DNA of 38,327 nt from JABSOG01 sp041583135 (GCA_041583135.1 JBFHGJ010000053.1:1-38327), one strand, 5' to 3'. Numbered from the stretch's first letter, positions 18,108 through 25,424 are shown. Translations and numbers: made by a program. The notes: generated by a model from the letters alone, not told the origin.

Positions 18108-18842
18108 TCAGAATCGCCACGTAGCAGCAACACCAGAGATGTTGCGGTAATTATAACCATAGTTTTGATCGCCCGTGCCCTGTTGGAAGTCATTATGACG
18201 ATAGAATAACGACACTTCAAAGTCGTTGCCAAAGCTACGAGTCAAGCCAACACGGTAAACATTGGCGTTGTCTGCGTTGTACTGGTTACTTAAATCGCGA
18301 TAGGTATAGCTGGCGTCAAATGTCCAATCGGGCGCAAATTGATAAAGTACGCCAACGCCGTAATCCCACTCATGACGATTAACCCTATCGCCATCGCTAT
18401 CCCAACGAATATACTCGGCGCCAAAAGTCAAAGCCAGCTGATCTGAAAGTACCTTTTTACCAAAAAGGCTGGCCGACGCAGCGACTTCCCATGTATCGTC
18501 ATCATTATCATCACTGTCTTTGCTATCGTAATCACCACCACGCAAACCAACATTACCGGCCAACTCAAAGCCATCCTTTGCCAAAAACCGATAGGTAAGG
18601 CCATCAAGGCCAACACTTAAATTGTCAGTGATACCATATCTGACCCAAGGGAAAGTGTTCCAATCATCCGAGCCATTTTCCTTTTCCACGTAGCTAAGAC
18701 CACCGCCTAAAGACAACATTCCTTTAGGTAAAGTCAGCGGTCTTAATACCGGGTTGGCAGAATATTCAGACTCACTATAGTCAGCTGCCTGAGCGCCACT
18801 GCCTGCCAAAACACATACCATTGCCAAAAATACTTTTTTCAT
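18108..18842 (-). CDS. Outer-membrane beta-barrel protein (porin-like), function unknown
   Basis: The start is the ATG at 18840-18842, which has GAGGAA 4 bases upstream and gives a 244-residue protein. It has a clean signal peptide (MKKVFLAMVCVLAGSGAQAAD). An in-frame ATG 8 codons upstream lacks these features. The mature part shows alternating aromatic strands (NLSVGLDGLTYRF, WTFDASYTYRDLS, FEVSLFYRHNDF) and ends in AATWRF. A C-terminal phenylalanine is the usual recognition signal for the BAM assembly machinery. An acidic loop, DSKDSDDNDDDTW, could bind divalent cations. No substrate can be inferred. It is divergent from gor and ends in a clear terminator, so it is monocistronic. Confidence 0.75.
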   Translation of the reverse strand: MKKVFLAMVCVLAGSGAQAADYSESEYSANPVLRPLTLPKGMLSLGGGLSYVEKENGSDDWNTFPWVRYGITDNLSVGLDGLTYRFLAKDGFELAGNVGLRGGDYDSKDSDDNDDDTWEVAASASLFGKKVLSDQLALTFGAEYIRWDSDGDRVNRHEWDYGVGVLYQFAPDWTFDASYTYRDLSNQYNADNANVYRVGLTRSFGNDFEVSLFYRHNDFQQGTGDQNYGYNYRNISGVAATWRF

Positions 18843-18914
18843 TTTATTCCTCGTGATCATGTCCAAGTGACCCGTGCACTATGCCGCGCTTTAACTGAAC
18901 GTTTCCTTAACGAG

Positions 18915-18943
18915 TTGAAAAGGTTAACAATAACAATTAATAC
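18915..18943 (+). promoter_or_regulatory. Sigma-70-type promoter for gor
   Basis: TTGAAA (18915-18920) and TAATAC (18938-18943) are separated by exactly 17 bp in the divergent spacer upstream of gor. Transcription would begin near 18950, giving a leader of about 140 bases. That leader contains a hairpin (CTCCATC 19005-19011 / GATGGAG 19021-19027) and a very short reading frame. Confidence 0.55.
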
Positions 18944-19046
18944 CTCAGGTAATTCAGCATCACCGTAGATAGAAAGGGTGACATCTTGATATTTTCGCGA
19001 TAGCCTCCATCTACTTGCTCGATGGAGCCTTACGAGGAAAAAGACC

Positions 19047-19079
19047 ATGGACATCTTTTTCCGAATGAAAACAATTTAG
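19047..19079 (+). CDS. Possible 10-codon leader peptide in the gor leader
   Basis: ATG at 19047 is preceded by GAGGAA at an 8-base spacing and reads MDIFFRMKTI before a TAG, 9 bases before the gor start. The ribosome site is better than that of gor itself, so ribosomes loaded here could feed gor by reinitiation. There is no amino-acid bias that would suggest attenuation, and so short a frame may be chance. Confidence 0.25.
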   Translation: MDIFFRMKTI

Positions 19080-19088
19080 AGAAAGCCA

Positions 19089-20441
19089 ATGACAACACAT
19101 TTTGACTATATCGCTATCGGTGGCGGTAGCGGTGGCATAGCCTCAGCCAATCGCGCCTCAATGTACGGCAAAAAATGCGCCATTATCGAAGCCAAAGACC
19201 TTGGCGGGACCTGCGTAAACGTTGGCTGCGTGCCAAAAAAAGCCATGTGGTATGCCGGTCAAATTGCCGAGGCGTTTCGTTTTGCCCATGACTATGGTTT
19301 TAATGCCAATATCGACAGTTTTGACTGGTCTCGCATGGTGAAAAGCCGGCAAGAATACATCGGCCGCATTCACAAGTCTTACGACAACGTATTGGCCAAA
19401 AACAACGTAGAAGTCATCAAAGGTTTTGCTCGATTTGTAGATAAGAACACACTCGAAGTAGACGGCAAACATTACACCGCCGACCACATCCTCATCGCTA
19501 CCGGTGGCAGACCCACTATTCCTAACATTCCCGGCGCGGAATATGGCATCGATTCCGATGGCTTTTTCGCATTGGAGCAGCAACCCAAAAGTGTTGCCGT
19601 ATTTGGTGCGGGCTATATCGCAGTAGAACTGGCAGGGGTATTTCACGAGCTTGGCACAGAAACTCACCTAGTCGTACGCAAAGACAAGCCGCTGAGATAT
19701 TTTGACGAAATGCTCAGCGATACTTTAGTGGAAGTGATGAGCCAACACGGCCCGACCTTACACACCCATAGCGTGCCAAAATCCGTTGAAAAACATCACG
19801 ATGGCAGCCTTACCGTACACTTGGAGAACGGCAAATCCATAGGCCCGGTAGAATCAGTAATATGGGCCATCGGCCGAGACCCTGCGACAGACAGCATCAA
19901 CATAGAAGCGGCGGGTGTAACGGTAGATGCAAACGGCTTTATCCCGACCGACAAATATCAGAACACCAACGTACCAGGCATATATGCTGTTGGCGACAAC
20001 ACAGGCCGCGCTGCACTAACTCCAGTTGCTGTTGCTGCTGGTCGCAGACTTTCAGAGCGCCTGTTCAACAACAAGCCAGATGAGCACCTCAACTACGACA
20101 ACATCGCCACCGTCGTTTTTAGTCACCCACCCATCGGCACCGTAGGCTTAACCGAGGCAGAAGCCGCCGAACACTATGGCCAAGACAACATCAAGGTATA
20201 CAACTCACAATTTACCGCCCTATACCAAGCCATGACCCGCTACCGCACACCAACCAGAATGAAACTGGTTTGCGCCGGTGAAAACGAAAAAATAGTCGGC
20301 ATCCACACCATCGGCTTTGGCTCGGACGAAATGCTCCAAGGCTTTGCCGTCGCCCTAAAAATGGGCGCCACCAAAGCAGATTTTGACAACACAGTGGCGA
20401 TACACCCCACCAGTGCCGAAGAGTTTGTGACGATGCGATAG
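19089..20441 (+). CDS. gor: Glutathione-disulfide reductase
   Basis: 450 residues, the same length as the E. coli enzyme. It is a cytoplasmic FAD/NADPH homodimer that reduces glutathione disulfide. Visible motifs are the FAD-binding AIGGGSGGIASANRA (9-23), the redox disulfide GGTCVNVGCVPKK (C42 and C47), the NADPH-binding GAGYIAVELAGVF, the second FAD motif GIYAVGDNTGRAALTPVA and the C-terminal HPTSAEEFVTMR with active-site His439 and Glu444. The last 13 bases of the gene are also the first 13 bases of the 270-bp direct repeat that follows. A further copy of that repeat lies about 4.2 kb downstream, so the gene's 3' end appears to be the junction of an inserted segment. The gene itself is intact. 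Confidence 0.97.
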   Translation: MTTHFDYIAIGGGSGGIASANRASMYGKKCAIIEAKDLGGTCVNVGCVPKKAMWYAGQIAEAFRFAHDYGFNANIDSFDWSRMVKSRQEYIGRIHKSYDNVLAKNNVEVIKGFARFVDKNTLEVDGKHYTADHILIATGGRPTIPNIPGAEYGIDSDGFFALEQQPKSVAVFGAGYIAVELAGVFHELGTETHLVVRKDKPLRYFDEMLSDTLVEVMSQHGPTLHTHSVPKSVEKHHDGSLTVHLENGKSIGPVESVIWAIGRDPATDSINIEAAGVTVDANGFIPTDKYQNTNVPGIYAVGDNTGRAALTPVAVAAGRRLSERLFNNKPDEHLNYDNIATVVFSHPPIGTVGLTEAEAAEHYGQDNIKVYNSQFTALYQAMTRYRTPTRMKLVCAGENEKIVGIHTIGFGSDEMLQGFAVALKMGATKADFDNTVAIHPTSAEEFVTMR

Positions 20442-20698
20442 ATTAATGAACGGTGCGCCTGAACCGCATGAATTGCCTGTTGTGATGGGGATGGTTTCGG
20501 TGGTGCCGAGCGTCCATGTTGATCCTCCATCATCCATGATGGCGGTGCGCGTGAACCGCATTAATCGCCTTTTGTGATGGGGATGGTTTCGGTGGTGCCG
20601 AGCGTCCATGTTGATCCTCCATCATCCATGATGGCGGTGCGCATAGCACACCCTACAATGTCGTTTTCCAATGTAGGGTGCGCCGTGCGCACCGCCAC
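20429..20698. repeat. 270-bp direct repeat, copy A (left border of the islet)
   Basis: Copy A begins in the last 13 bases of gor (GACGATGCGATAG). It contains two tandem 92-bp units starting with CGGTGCGC at 20451 and 20543, then a tail from 20635. The tail carries nested inverted repeats: GGCGGTGCGC pairs with GCGCACCGCC, and CACCCTACA pairs with TGTAGGGTG around a short loop. It matches copy B (24670-24939) base for base in length, with 10 mismatches by my count. Apparent reading frames through it on the minus strand are repeat artefacts. Confidence 0.9.
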
Positions 20699-20717
20699 AA
20701 CAAAGATAGCTCAATAG

Positions 20718-20744
20718 GTTGGGCATTGTTTTGCAATGCCCAAC
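20718..20744. terminator. Perfect 11-bp stem hairpin
   Basis: GTTGGGCATTG and CAATGCCCAAC pair perfectly around the loop TTTTG. The hairpin lies between direct repeat A and the 3' end of the SMI1-like gene, so it may terminate that minus-strand transcript, although only a weak T-tract follows. It could also belong to a dispersed hairpin family. The remaining bases up to 20886 show nothing I can support. Confidence 0.45.
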
Positions 20745-20886
20745 ATTTGGTTAAAAGCTGGCACTGAGCCTGAGCCTACTGCGATGATCGAGCCAGAACA
20801 AAATCTTGGGTAATAATGTCAATTGGCGCGACCACTCGATCTGTATTGATTTTGTTTGCAACAAAAACAGCTTTTCTGATATCCCC

Positions 20887-21528
20887 CTACTTCCAATCAA
20901 CAATTTGATCGTCTGCTCTATCCCTTGAAAAAAATGGCGTGTTGCCATAAATGTCTTGGCATCGAATAAAGTAGGTATCTAAATCAGTAACTTCTGAAAG
21001 TTCAGGGTCTTCAAACGTTCGCAACTTTGCTTGAAGTTCGAGCATGTTGCCTAGAATAAACGCCTCAAGGCTTTTGCTAATCATATTGCTGCCAACGCAA
21101 TGCCTCATTTCATACACAGCGCCGTAAGTCGGTGAATCAGCATTACAGTTAACCACCACATAACTGCAGCCATCGTCTTTTAGTATTGGTAAAAAGCCTT
21201 CTGGCCAGTAGTCGGGATTTTCATCGTGTGTATATCCGGCAAGGTCATATACATCAGCAATATCCTTAGCGGCAATCGGATACATTTGCCATGCAAATTC
21301 CGGCTCATACAAATCCAATTCATCACATATTTCCTGATCATAGCCGTTAATAAAGCGAAAATACGTATACAAATCTGGATGAGGTTTAACTTCGTCGATG
21401 TTATCCAAATACCGCAAATCATCCTCTGTACCACCGATTATCACTTTACCACTGGCGGCACCGCACTCGTTCAGGGTATCTTTATATTTTGTCAGTACAG
21501 CCCACAGCGAGGCATTCTCTATTTTCAT
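20887..21528 (-). CDS. SMI1/KNR4 (SUKH) family protein, probable immunity protein
   Basis: The start is the ATG at 21526-21528 because GGAGAG lies 4 bases upstream; an ATG 12 bases earlier has no ribosome site. This gives 213 residues. The segment HPDLYTYFRFINGYDQE matches the SUKH pattern of a proline followed by a short helix and an NG turn, and GFLPILKDDGCSYVVVN matches the following strand pair. SUKH proteins often neutralise toxins of contact-dependent or type VI systems, typically nucleases, by direct binding in the cytoplasm. There is no signal peptide or membrane segment. No toxin gene is adjacent, so it would be an orphan immunity gene. It is followed on the same strand by repeat A and preceded by a DUF4261-like gene. 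The family call is by pattern only. Confidence 0.65.
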   Translation of the reverse strand: MKIENASLWAVLTKYKDTLNECGAASGKVIIGGTEDDLRYLDNIDEVKPHPDLYTYFRFINGYDQEICDELDLYEPEFAWQMYPIAAKDIADVYDLAGYTHDENPDYWPEGFLPILKDDGCSYVVVNCNADSPTYGAVYEMRHCVGSNMISKSLEAFILGNMLELQAKLRTFEDPELSEVTDLDTYFIRCQDIYGNTPFFSRDRADDQIVDWK

Positions 21529-21565
21529 TCGTCTCTCCATAAGTTACATTAGCTAGGTCAAAAGA

Positions 21566-22276
21566 CTAAAACTTCCCCAGCGCCCAAAAATTCAAAGGGT
21601 TATAAAAAATATCACCTTTGGGATAAACTTGGCTGCTTAGCACCTTTGAGATCTGGAGTGTTTCCATTTCTTCAGCTGCTGCAAATGTTTGACCATGCGT
21701 AATTGCCGGTTCCTCAGCCAATAAATACAACAGAAAAGTTTGCAACGTATAATTTGCATCTTCGATATCAGCGTCAATAATACCATCAGGCTGATTGAAG
21801 CTATGCATACCGCAAGACAGTAAGTGCCGTTCACTGGTAACAGTAACAACAAAGGCCCGAAATACATCAGCCGATAGTTTTTCAGAAAAACCAAGCCATT
21901 CCGGCTTTGGATGAGATACACCCGAGGTTTCGACCTTAATGCCAAGCCCGCCAGCTTTTAGTAGCGCGTGGCCAACCTTCATGGCTTCAATAGCCGAGTT
22001 GAAGTCTTTAATATTGCACAACGCGTAGATGACCATATTGTGCTCATCAATTGAGGCCAACTCTTCCTCGCTGAACCGGCCCAAACTGGTAGCTCTAAAT
22101 GCGGCACTTACTTCAGGCTCATGTTTGCGTATATCCAACTCAACCATTTCGCCACCACCTACAGGTGTCATCACAAAACCTGCCGCAATGTAGCCGGTAT
22201 CAGCCTTGATAAGACCCTCAATTAAGTCAGTGCGAGTCTTCCAAACACCCGGCACACAAAGAATGATTTTATCCAT
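21566..22276 (-). CDS. DUF4261-like protein
   Basis: The start is the ATG at 22274-22276 with GGAG 7 bases upstream (236 residues, MDKIILCVPGVWKTRTDL). The C-terminal block LLSCGMHSFNQPDGII, the helix LQTFLLYLLAEEP and the final LSSQVYPKGDIFYNPLNFW resemble the DUF4261 domain, seen in proteins that often sit beside SUKH genes in immunity clusters. The N-terminal half (GGGEMVELDIRKHEPEVSAAF) looks like a small alpha/beta domain. It appears soluble and cytoplasmic. It shares strand and a 37-bp spacer with the SMI1-like gene, so an operon is likely. The domain assignment is from memory of the pattern, and the biochemical role of the family is unknown. Confidence 0.6.
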   Translation of the reverse strand: MDKIILCVPGVWKTRTDLIEGLIKADTGYIAAGFVMTPVGGGEMVELDIRKHEPEVSAAFRATSLGRFSEEELASIDEHNMVIYALCNIKDFNSAIEAMKVGHALLKAGGLGIKVETSGVSHPKPEWLGFSEKLSADVFRAFVVTVTSERHLLSCGMHSFNQPDGIIDADIEDANYTLQTFLLYLLAEEPAITHGQTFAAAEEMETLQISKVLSSQVYPKGDIFYNPLNFWALGKF

Positions 22277-22376
22277 CAGTACTCTCCATAACATCTTTAG
22301 TGGTCAGCGCACACAGCATAAAAATTCCAATACAAGCATACCGCTGAGACACTTGGGAATCTTACAAATTACATAT

Positions 22377-22751
22377 TTATTCTAGTAGACCTCCCTCAGC
22401 ATCATACCATCGCTTATAATAAACTAGTTCAGTGGCAACAATTTGAGCAGGCCACATCCCCATATGACCAAACCCCCAATAAAAATCTACGGTTTCTTCA
22501 GTGATTGTCGATTGAAATTCACCTAAGCAAACAACCCTTTTACCAGAAAGTTTGACGAGGGCTTCTTCATTGTAACAAAATGCCCCCGCTCCTATACCAA
22601 TCCACACTTCTAGGCCTTTTTGCTCGCTCTTTGGCCAGTGTAAAAGAGAAATATCTTCCGGACCATACCGCAACAGCCCTTCAAGGTAGACTCTCTTCCC
22701 ATGCAAAGAAGTTTTTAAATTAATGACTTCATTCACCGTGTAAGGTTTCAT
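22377..22751 (-). CDS. Hypothetical protein, small beta-rich
   Basis: 124 residues, not recognised. It starts MKPYTVNEVINLKTSLHGKRVYLEGLLRYG. A helix followed by a GKRVYLEG strand is reminiscent of OB-fold or nucleic-acid-binding-like small domains. Later strands include LEVWIGIGAG, GKRVVCLGEFQS and FYWGFGHMGMWPAQIVATEL. It has no signal peptide or TM helix. The ribosome site is weak (no clear GGAG before the ATG), yet codon structure and an aromatic-rich core suggest a real gene. It lies on the same strand as the DUF4261-like gene with a 100-bp gap, inside the repeat-bounded islet. An immunity role is only inferred from position. Confidence 0.6.
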   Translation of the reverse strand: MKPYTVNEVINLKTSLHGKRVYLEGLLRYGPEDISLLHWPKSEQKGLEVWIGIGAGAFCYNEEALVKLSGKRVVCLGEFQSTITEETVDFYWGFGHMGMWPAQIVATELVYYKRWYDAEGGLLE

Positions 22752-22876
22752 TCAATTTTTGAGCCTTTAGTAGTCTTAAATCTTTAATGCGTAACAGTTG
22801 ATATATTGACCGAAATCGACCTTAACTGAACCGCTGGAATGCTTAACACTCTTAGCAATTTTACAATACGCAACCC

Positions 22877-23135
22877 TTACTCACCGTCCTTTAGCAATTG
22901 ATATAGATTTGCGGCTATCACAATGTATTCGCCAATCTCATATTCTTCAAGACAAACCTCACCGCTTTCATTTCGAATAACCAAGAGCCTTGCTGTGCTA
23001 TATTCCGTTCCAATAGGTATGAATTCAAATGCAAAAGTGACCAAATTTTGTGAGAGTCCCTACTGCCTGCAAATATTTGTTTTTGAAGTACGTGGAATAC
23101 TTGGAATAATTTAAGGTGTAGAATAATCGAACCAT
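22877..23135 (-). pseudogene. Frameshifted small gene remnant
   Basis: An ATG at 23133-23135 opens a frame (MVRLFYTLNYSKYSTYFKNKYLQAV..) that stops after GHFCI near 23030. From about 23035 a second frame continues with protein-like sequence (FAFEFIPIGTEYSTARLLV ... EIGEYIVIAANLYQLL) to a TAA at 22877-22879. Joining the two with a one-base shift gives about 85 residues. The product is not recognised. It may be a decayed islet gene or contain a sequencing error. Apart from this, the 22752-23153 gap shows nothing else. Confidence 0.4.
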
Positions 23136-23153
23136 CACACCAATCTCTAGTTA

Positions 23154-23702
23154 ATGATGCTTAAGCAAAACGATTTAGTCTGTATCTCAACTCATGATGG
23201 CTTTACCCATCGCCTAATGTCCACGACCTTTAGGATCACTGACAGTGGTAAAGTGCTATGTGATACCAGTTTTTACCCAAATGGAAAATTTACGGGTACC
23301 TTGTTATTGCCTGAGCAATTTGCAGAATCTTGGCTGGAACTTATATGCCGGAGTGATTTGGCCACCCTTCTAGATGAATATGATGGCCAGTGGGACGATA
23401 TGGGTATCGTAGTAATAGACCTATCCTTAGACAACACAACTAAACGCATTAGGATTTATGAAATTTTTGACAGAAGTATTCTAAAAACAGCGGTTGAAAA
23501 ACAACTGTTTTCACTACTTAAAGAGATATACAATCTCCAAGAACATCTTTATTGCTACCTTTGCAACACCGAAAACGCCCACAACCCAACAGTCAGCTAC
23601 GAAGAATTAACGAAAACACAGACCCAATGGAATTTAGAAAAAATTCAAAATACGCCCATTGAATCCTTCTCCAAGAAAAGGCGCAAACAACTAACAACTT
23701 AA
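23154..23702 (+). CDS. Hypothetical protein of the islet
   Basis: 182 residues (or 181 from the second ATG at 23157), not recognised. The N-terminus (MLKQNDLVCISTHDGFTHRLMSTTFRI) is beta-rich, the middle contains DEYDGQWDDMGIVVIDLSLDN, and the C-terminal half is helical and Lys/Gln-rich, ending ESFSKKRRKQLTT. Two close cysteines (CYLCNTENAH) are not accompanied by an obvious second pair, so zinc binding is uncertain. No signal peptide or TM segment is seen, and there is no clear ribosome site. Unlike its islet neighbours it lies on the plus strand. Base composition is visibly AT-richer than the prlC and gor regions, in line with transfer. Confidence 0.55.
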   Translation: MMLKQNDLVCISTHDGFTHRLMSTTFRITDSGKVLCDTSFYPNGKFTGTLLLPEQFAESWLELICRSDLATLLDEYDGQWDDMGIVVIDLSLDNTTKRIRIYEIFDRSILKTAVEKQLFSLLKEIYNLQEHLYCYLCNTENAHNPTVSYEELTKTQTQWNLEKIQNTPIESFSKKRRKQLTT

Positions 23703-23734
23703 GAAGGCCGGACTAATCCCCAAGCAAGGACATA

Positions 23735-23881
23735 ATGCGTAAATTATACATTTCAGGGCCAGCTTATACATATATTTGGTGGAATGATTCTCGACTGTAC
23801 TTCTTGGAACATCTCATTGGGTGTCATAACTTAAACGATCGCCCTACAAATTGCCGGGGTCTTCAAATTGAATTCTTGTAG
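23735..23881 (+). CDS. Possible small protein of 48 residues
   Basis: An ATG at 23735 with AAGGA 5 bases upstream opens a 48-codon frame reading MRKLYISGPAYTYIWWNDSRLY and ending EFL before a TAG. The composition is protein-like (Tyr/Trp-rich, resembling the start of a small alpha/beta protein). It may be a truncated gene, because it overlaps the 3' end of the opposite-strand gene at 23863 by 19 bases. Nothing recognisable is encoded. Confidence 0.28.
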   Translation: MRKLYISGPAYTYIWWNDSRLYFLEHLIGCHNLNDRPTNCRGLQIEFL

Positions 23882-24339
23882 CTATTTATCATATCTTCAT
23901 CGCAATTGAGGTGATCATTTAGAAGTAGTGCGAGCTGTTCAATATTGGGCATACGAAGTCTTTTAGCAAACTCTAGTGCTTCTTTTGCCTCTTGCTCTTC
24001 ACCTCCATATTCCCATACGTACAGTTCTATCATATGAAACAACATCTGATCGATAGTCTTAAAAGAGTCATACTCAGCTGGGAATTCAATAAAGAATGCA
24101 ATAAATTCAATCGGGTTGCTCTTAATATCTACGCAGTACACGGCCTCAAAATGCTCCCACAACGGAACGAGAGTTTTTTCATCCAATTCAGGCCAGTCTG
24201 TTGAATAAAAGTAATTTGGCTTTTCAAAACTGCGTGTCAAGCCGCATTCAGCAGTTGGGTTGAGCAATAATTCGACCACCTCAGACCGCCACGGCATACT
24301 TTTTACAATGGTTTCTCTGCTATCCCTTTGTAAATTCAT
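23863..24339 (-). CDS. Hypothetical acidic protein, immunity-like by context
   Basis: 158 residues, not recognised. The ATG is preceded by GAGGATAC, a good ribosome site. The protein is acidic and mostly helical, with aromatic-rich segments (EKPNYFYSTDWPELDE, LVPLWEHFEAVYCVD, FIAFFIEFPAEYDSF) and a C-terminal pair of helices (EEQEAKEALEFAKRL, IEQLALLLNDHL). Small size, acidity, cytoplasmic character and location in an islet with SUKH- and DUF4261-like genes fit an immunity-type protein, but no family motif supports this directly. It is the last gene before repeat B. Confidence 0.6.
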   Translation of the reverse strand: MNLQRDSRETIVKSMPWRSEVVELLLNPTAECGLTRSFEKPNYFYSTDWPELDEKTLVPLWEHFEAVYCVDIKSNPIEFIAFFIEFPAEYDSFKTIDQMLFHMIELYVWEYGGEEQEAKEALEFAKRLRMPNIEQLALLLNDHLNCDEDMINSYKNSI

Positions 24340-24531
24340 CGTATCCTCAATATCAAAAGAGTGAATTTAGTGATTACCATTTATCAAGTGCAATAGCCCA
24401 CAATGAACCATTAGCAGGCATAAGCATATTAGGTTCAATCTTAAATCTAGGCAAGTGGAAATGGCAGGCTCAACGACAAGTGAAGTAGGTCCTTCGGCAA
24501 GCAAAGGCAGCTCCGTCCAAGAACCAATAAA

Positions 24532-24645
24532 TCTGGAAAACTGATTTTCCAGACTCTATTTTTTTCAAAAAAATCGGCATTTTTTGACTTTTCTGGAAAA
24601 TCGTCGCAAAGTAAGGCTATTCGCGCTTTTCCAGACTTTTTCCAG
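24532..24645. repeat. Cluster of five TCTGGAAAA nonamers in both orientations
   Basis: TCTGGAAAA occurs at 24532 and 24592, and its complement TTTTCCAGA at 24545, 24627 and 24637. The first pair forms a perfect 9-bp stem with a CTGA loop followed by CTCTATTTTTTT, which resembles a plus-strand terminator. The spacing of the rest allows alternative stems. It lies just left of repeat B, at the right edge of the islet. The remainder of 24340-24669 shows no gene. Confidence 0.6.
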
Positions 24646-24669
24646 ATTTGGATATAAATAGTAATGGCA

Positions 24670-24939
24670 GACGATGAGATAGATTAATGAACGGTGCGCG
24701 TGAACCGCATTAATCGCCTTTTGTGATGGGGATGGTTTCGGTGGTGCCGAACGTCCTTGTTGATCCTCCATCATCCATGATGGCGGTGCGCGTGAACCGC
24801 ATTAATTGCCTTTTGTGATGGGGATGGTTTCGGTGGTGCCGAACGTCCTTGTTGATCCTCCATCATCCATGATGGCGGTGCGCATAGCACACCCTACAAT
24901 GTCGTTTTCCAATGTAGGGTGCGCCGTGCGCACCGCCAC
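24670..24939. repeat. 270-bp direct repeat, copy B (right border of the islet)
   Basis: Same length and order as copy A: GACGATGAGATAG (a copy of the gor 3' end with C changed to A), two 92-bp units and the hairpin tail with CACCCTACA / TGTAGGGTG. Several mismatches to A are shared by both of its internal units (CGAACGTCCTTG against CGAGCGTCCATG), so the units within each copy have been homogenised. Identity with copy A starts abruptly at GACGATG and ends at CACCGCCAC. Confidence 0.9.
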
Positions 24940-24963
24940 GAAGGACCAATACAAACGAATGTC

Positions 24964-25359
24964 ATGAAATATCTCGCTGTCCTACTTATCCGCTTTTATC
25001 AAAAGTTTATCTCGCCTCACAAAGGCTTTCGTTGCGCACACGCCAAGTTTCATGGCGGAGATTCCTGCTCAGAGGCGGTTCGTAAAATTGTGGTCAATCA
25101 GGGCCTGTTTGGTGGCTTTGGCAATATTAAAAAACGTTTTGGTGAATGCACTTTGGCTTATCATCAGCTGATTGAACAACAAGACAAGCGCGATGACAAT
25201 GAGCAGAATAAAAAGTCAAACCGATGCGGATGCAGCTACCACAACACCAAAGATGGCTGTCTTCAATGCGGTGGCGAAGCCTGTGGGGAATTGTCATGTA
25301 GTGGGTTATCTAGGGTCGCCCAGTGTAATATTCACCTTCCCTGTAGCTTAGACTGGTAG
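24964..25359 (+). CDS. YidD-like protein with cysteine-rich tail
   Basis: I use the ATG at 24964 (131 residues, MKYLAVLLIRFYQKFISPHKGF). Upstream extension would run into repeat B. The first 30 residues match the amphipathic N-terminus of YidD (membrane protein insertion efficiency factor, PF01809), which sits at the inner membrane near the YidC insertase. The family's compact CRFxPTCSxYA core is expanded here to RCAHAKFHGGDSCSEAVRKI, followed by GECTLAYHQL. Residues about 80-131 add eight cysteines (CGC, C, C, C, C, C, C), suggesting metal binding or disulfides. It is about 1.5 times the length of E. coli YidD. It is unlikely to be the housekeeping copy, which normally lies in the rpmH-rnpA-yidC cluster. 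It was probably the original neighbour of gor before the islet. Confidence 0.7.
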   Translation: MKYLAVLLIRFYQKFISPHKGFRCAHAKFHGGDSCSEAVRKIVVNQGLFGGFGNIKKRFGECTLAYHQLIEQQDKRDDNEQNKKSNRCGCSYHNTKDGCLQCGGEACGELSCSGLSRVAQCNIHLPCSLDW

Positions 25360-25424
25360 TTATCTATAGGTTTAGTTGCAAACTCTTGGTGTCTGCCCCC
25401 TCTATTTTGGCATCCTTGTCAACC

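Noticed and set aside
20240..20609. Minus-strand reading frames of 84-97 codons across repeat A
   Set aside because: They run through the 92-bp repeat and antisense to the 3' end of gor; the same peptide appears in repeat B at 24565-24774, so they are repeat artefacts.
20429..20698. Tandem units as a CRISPR array
   Set aside because: Units are 92 bp and nearly identical throughout, with no short repeat/variable spacer alternation and no cas genes.
20751..20948. 65-codon minus-strand frame
   Set aside because: It overlaps the 3' end of the SMI1-like gene in another frame, has no ribosome site and no recognisable composition.
20429..24939. Classic integrative element or prophage
   Set aside because: No integrase, excisionase, transposase or phage gene is encoded between the repeats, and the repeats are too long for ordinary target-site duplications.
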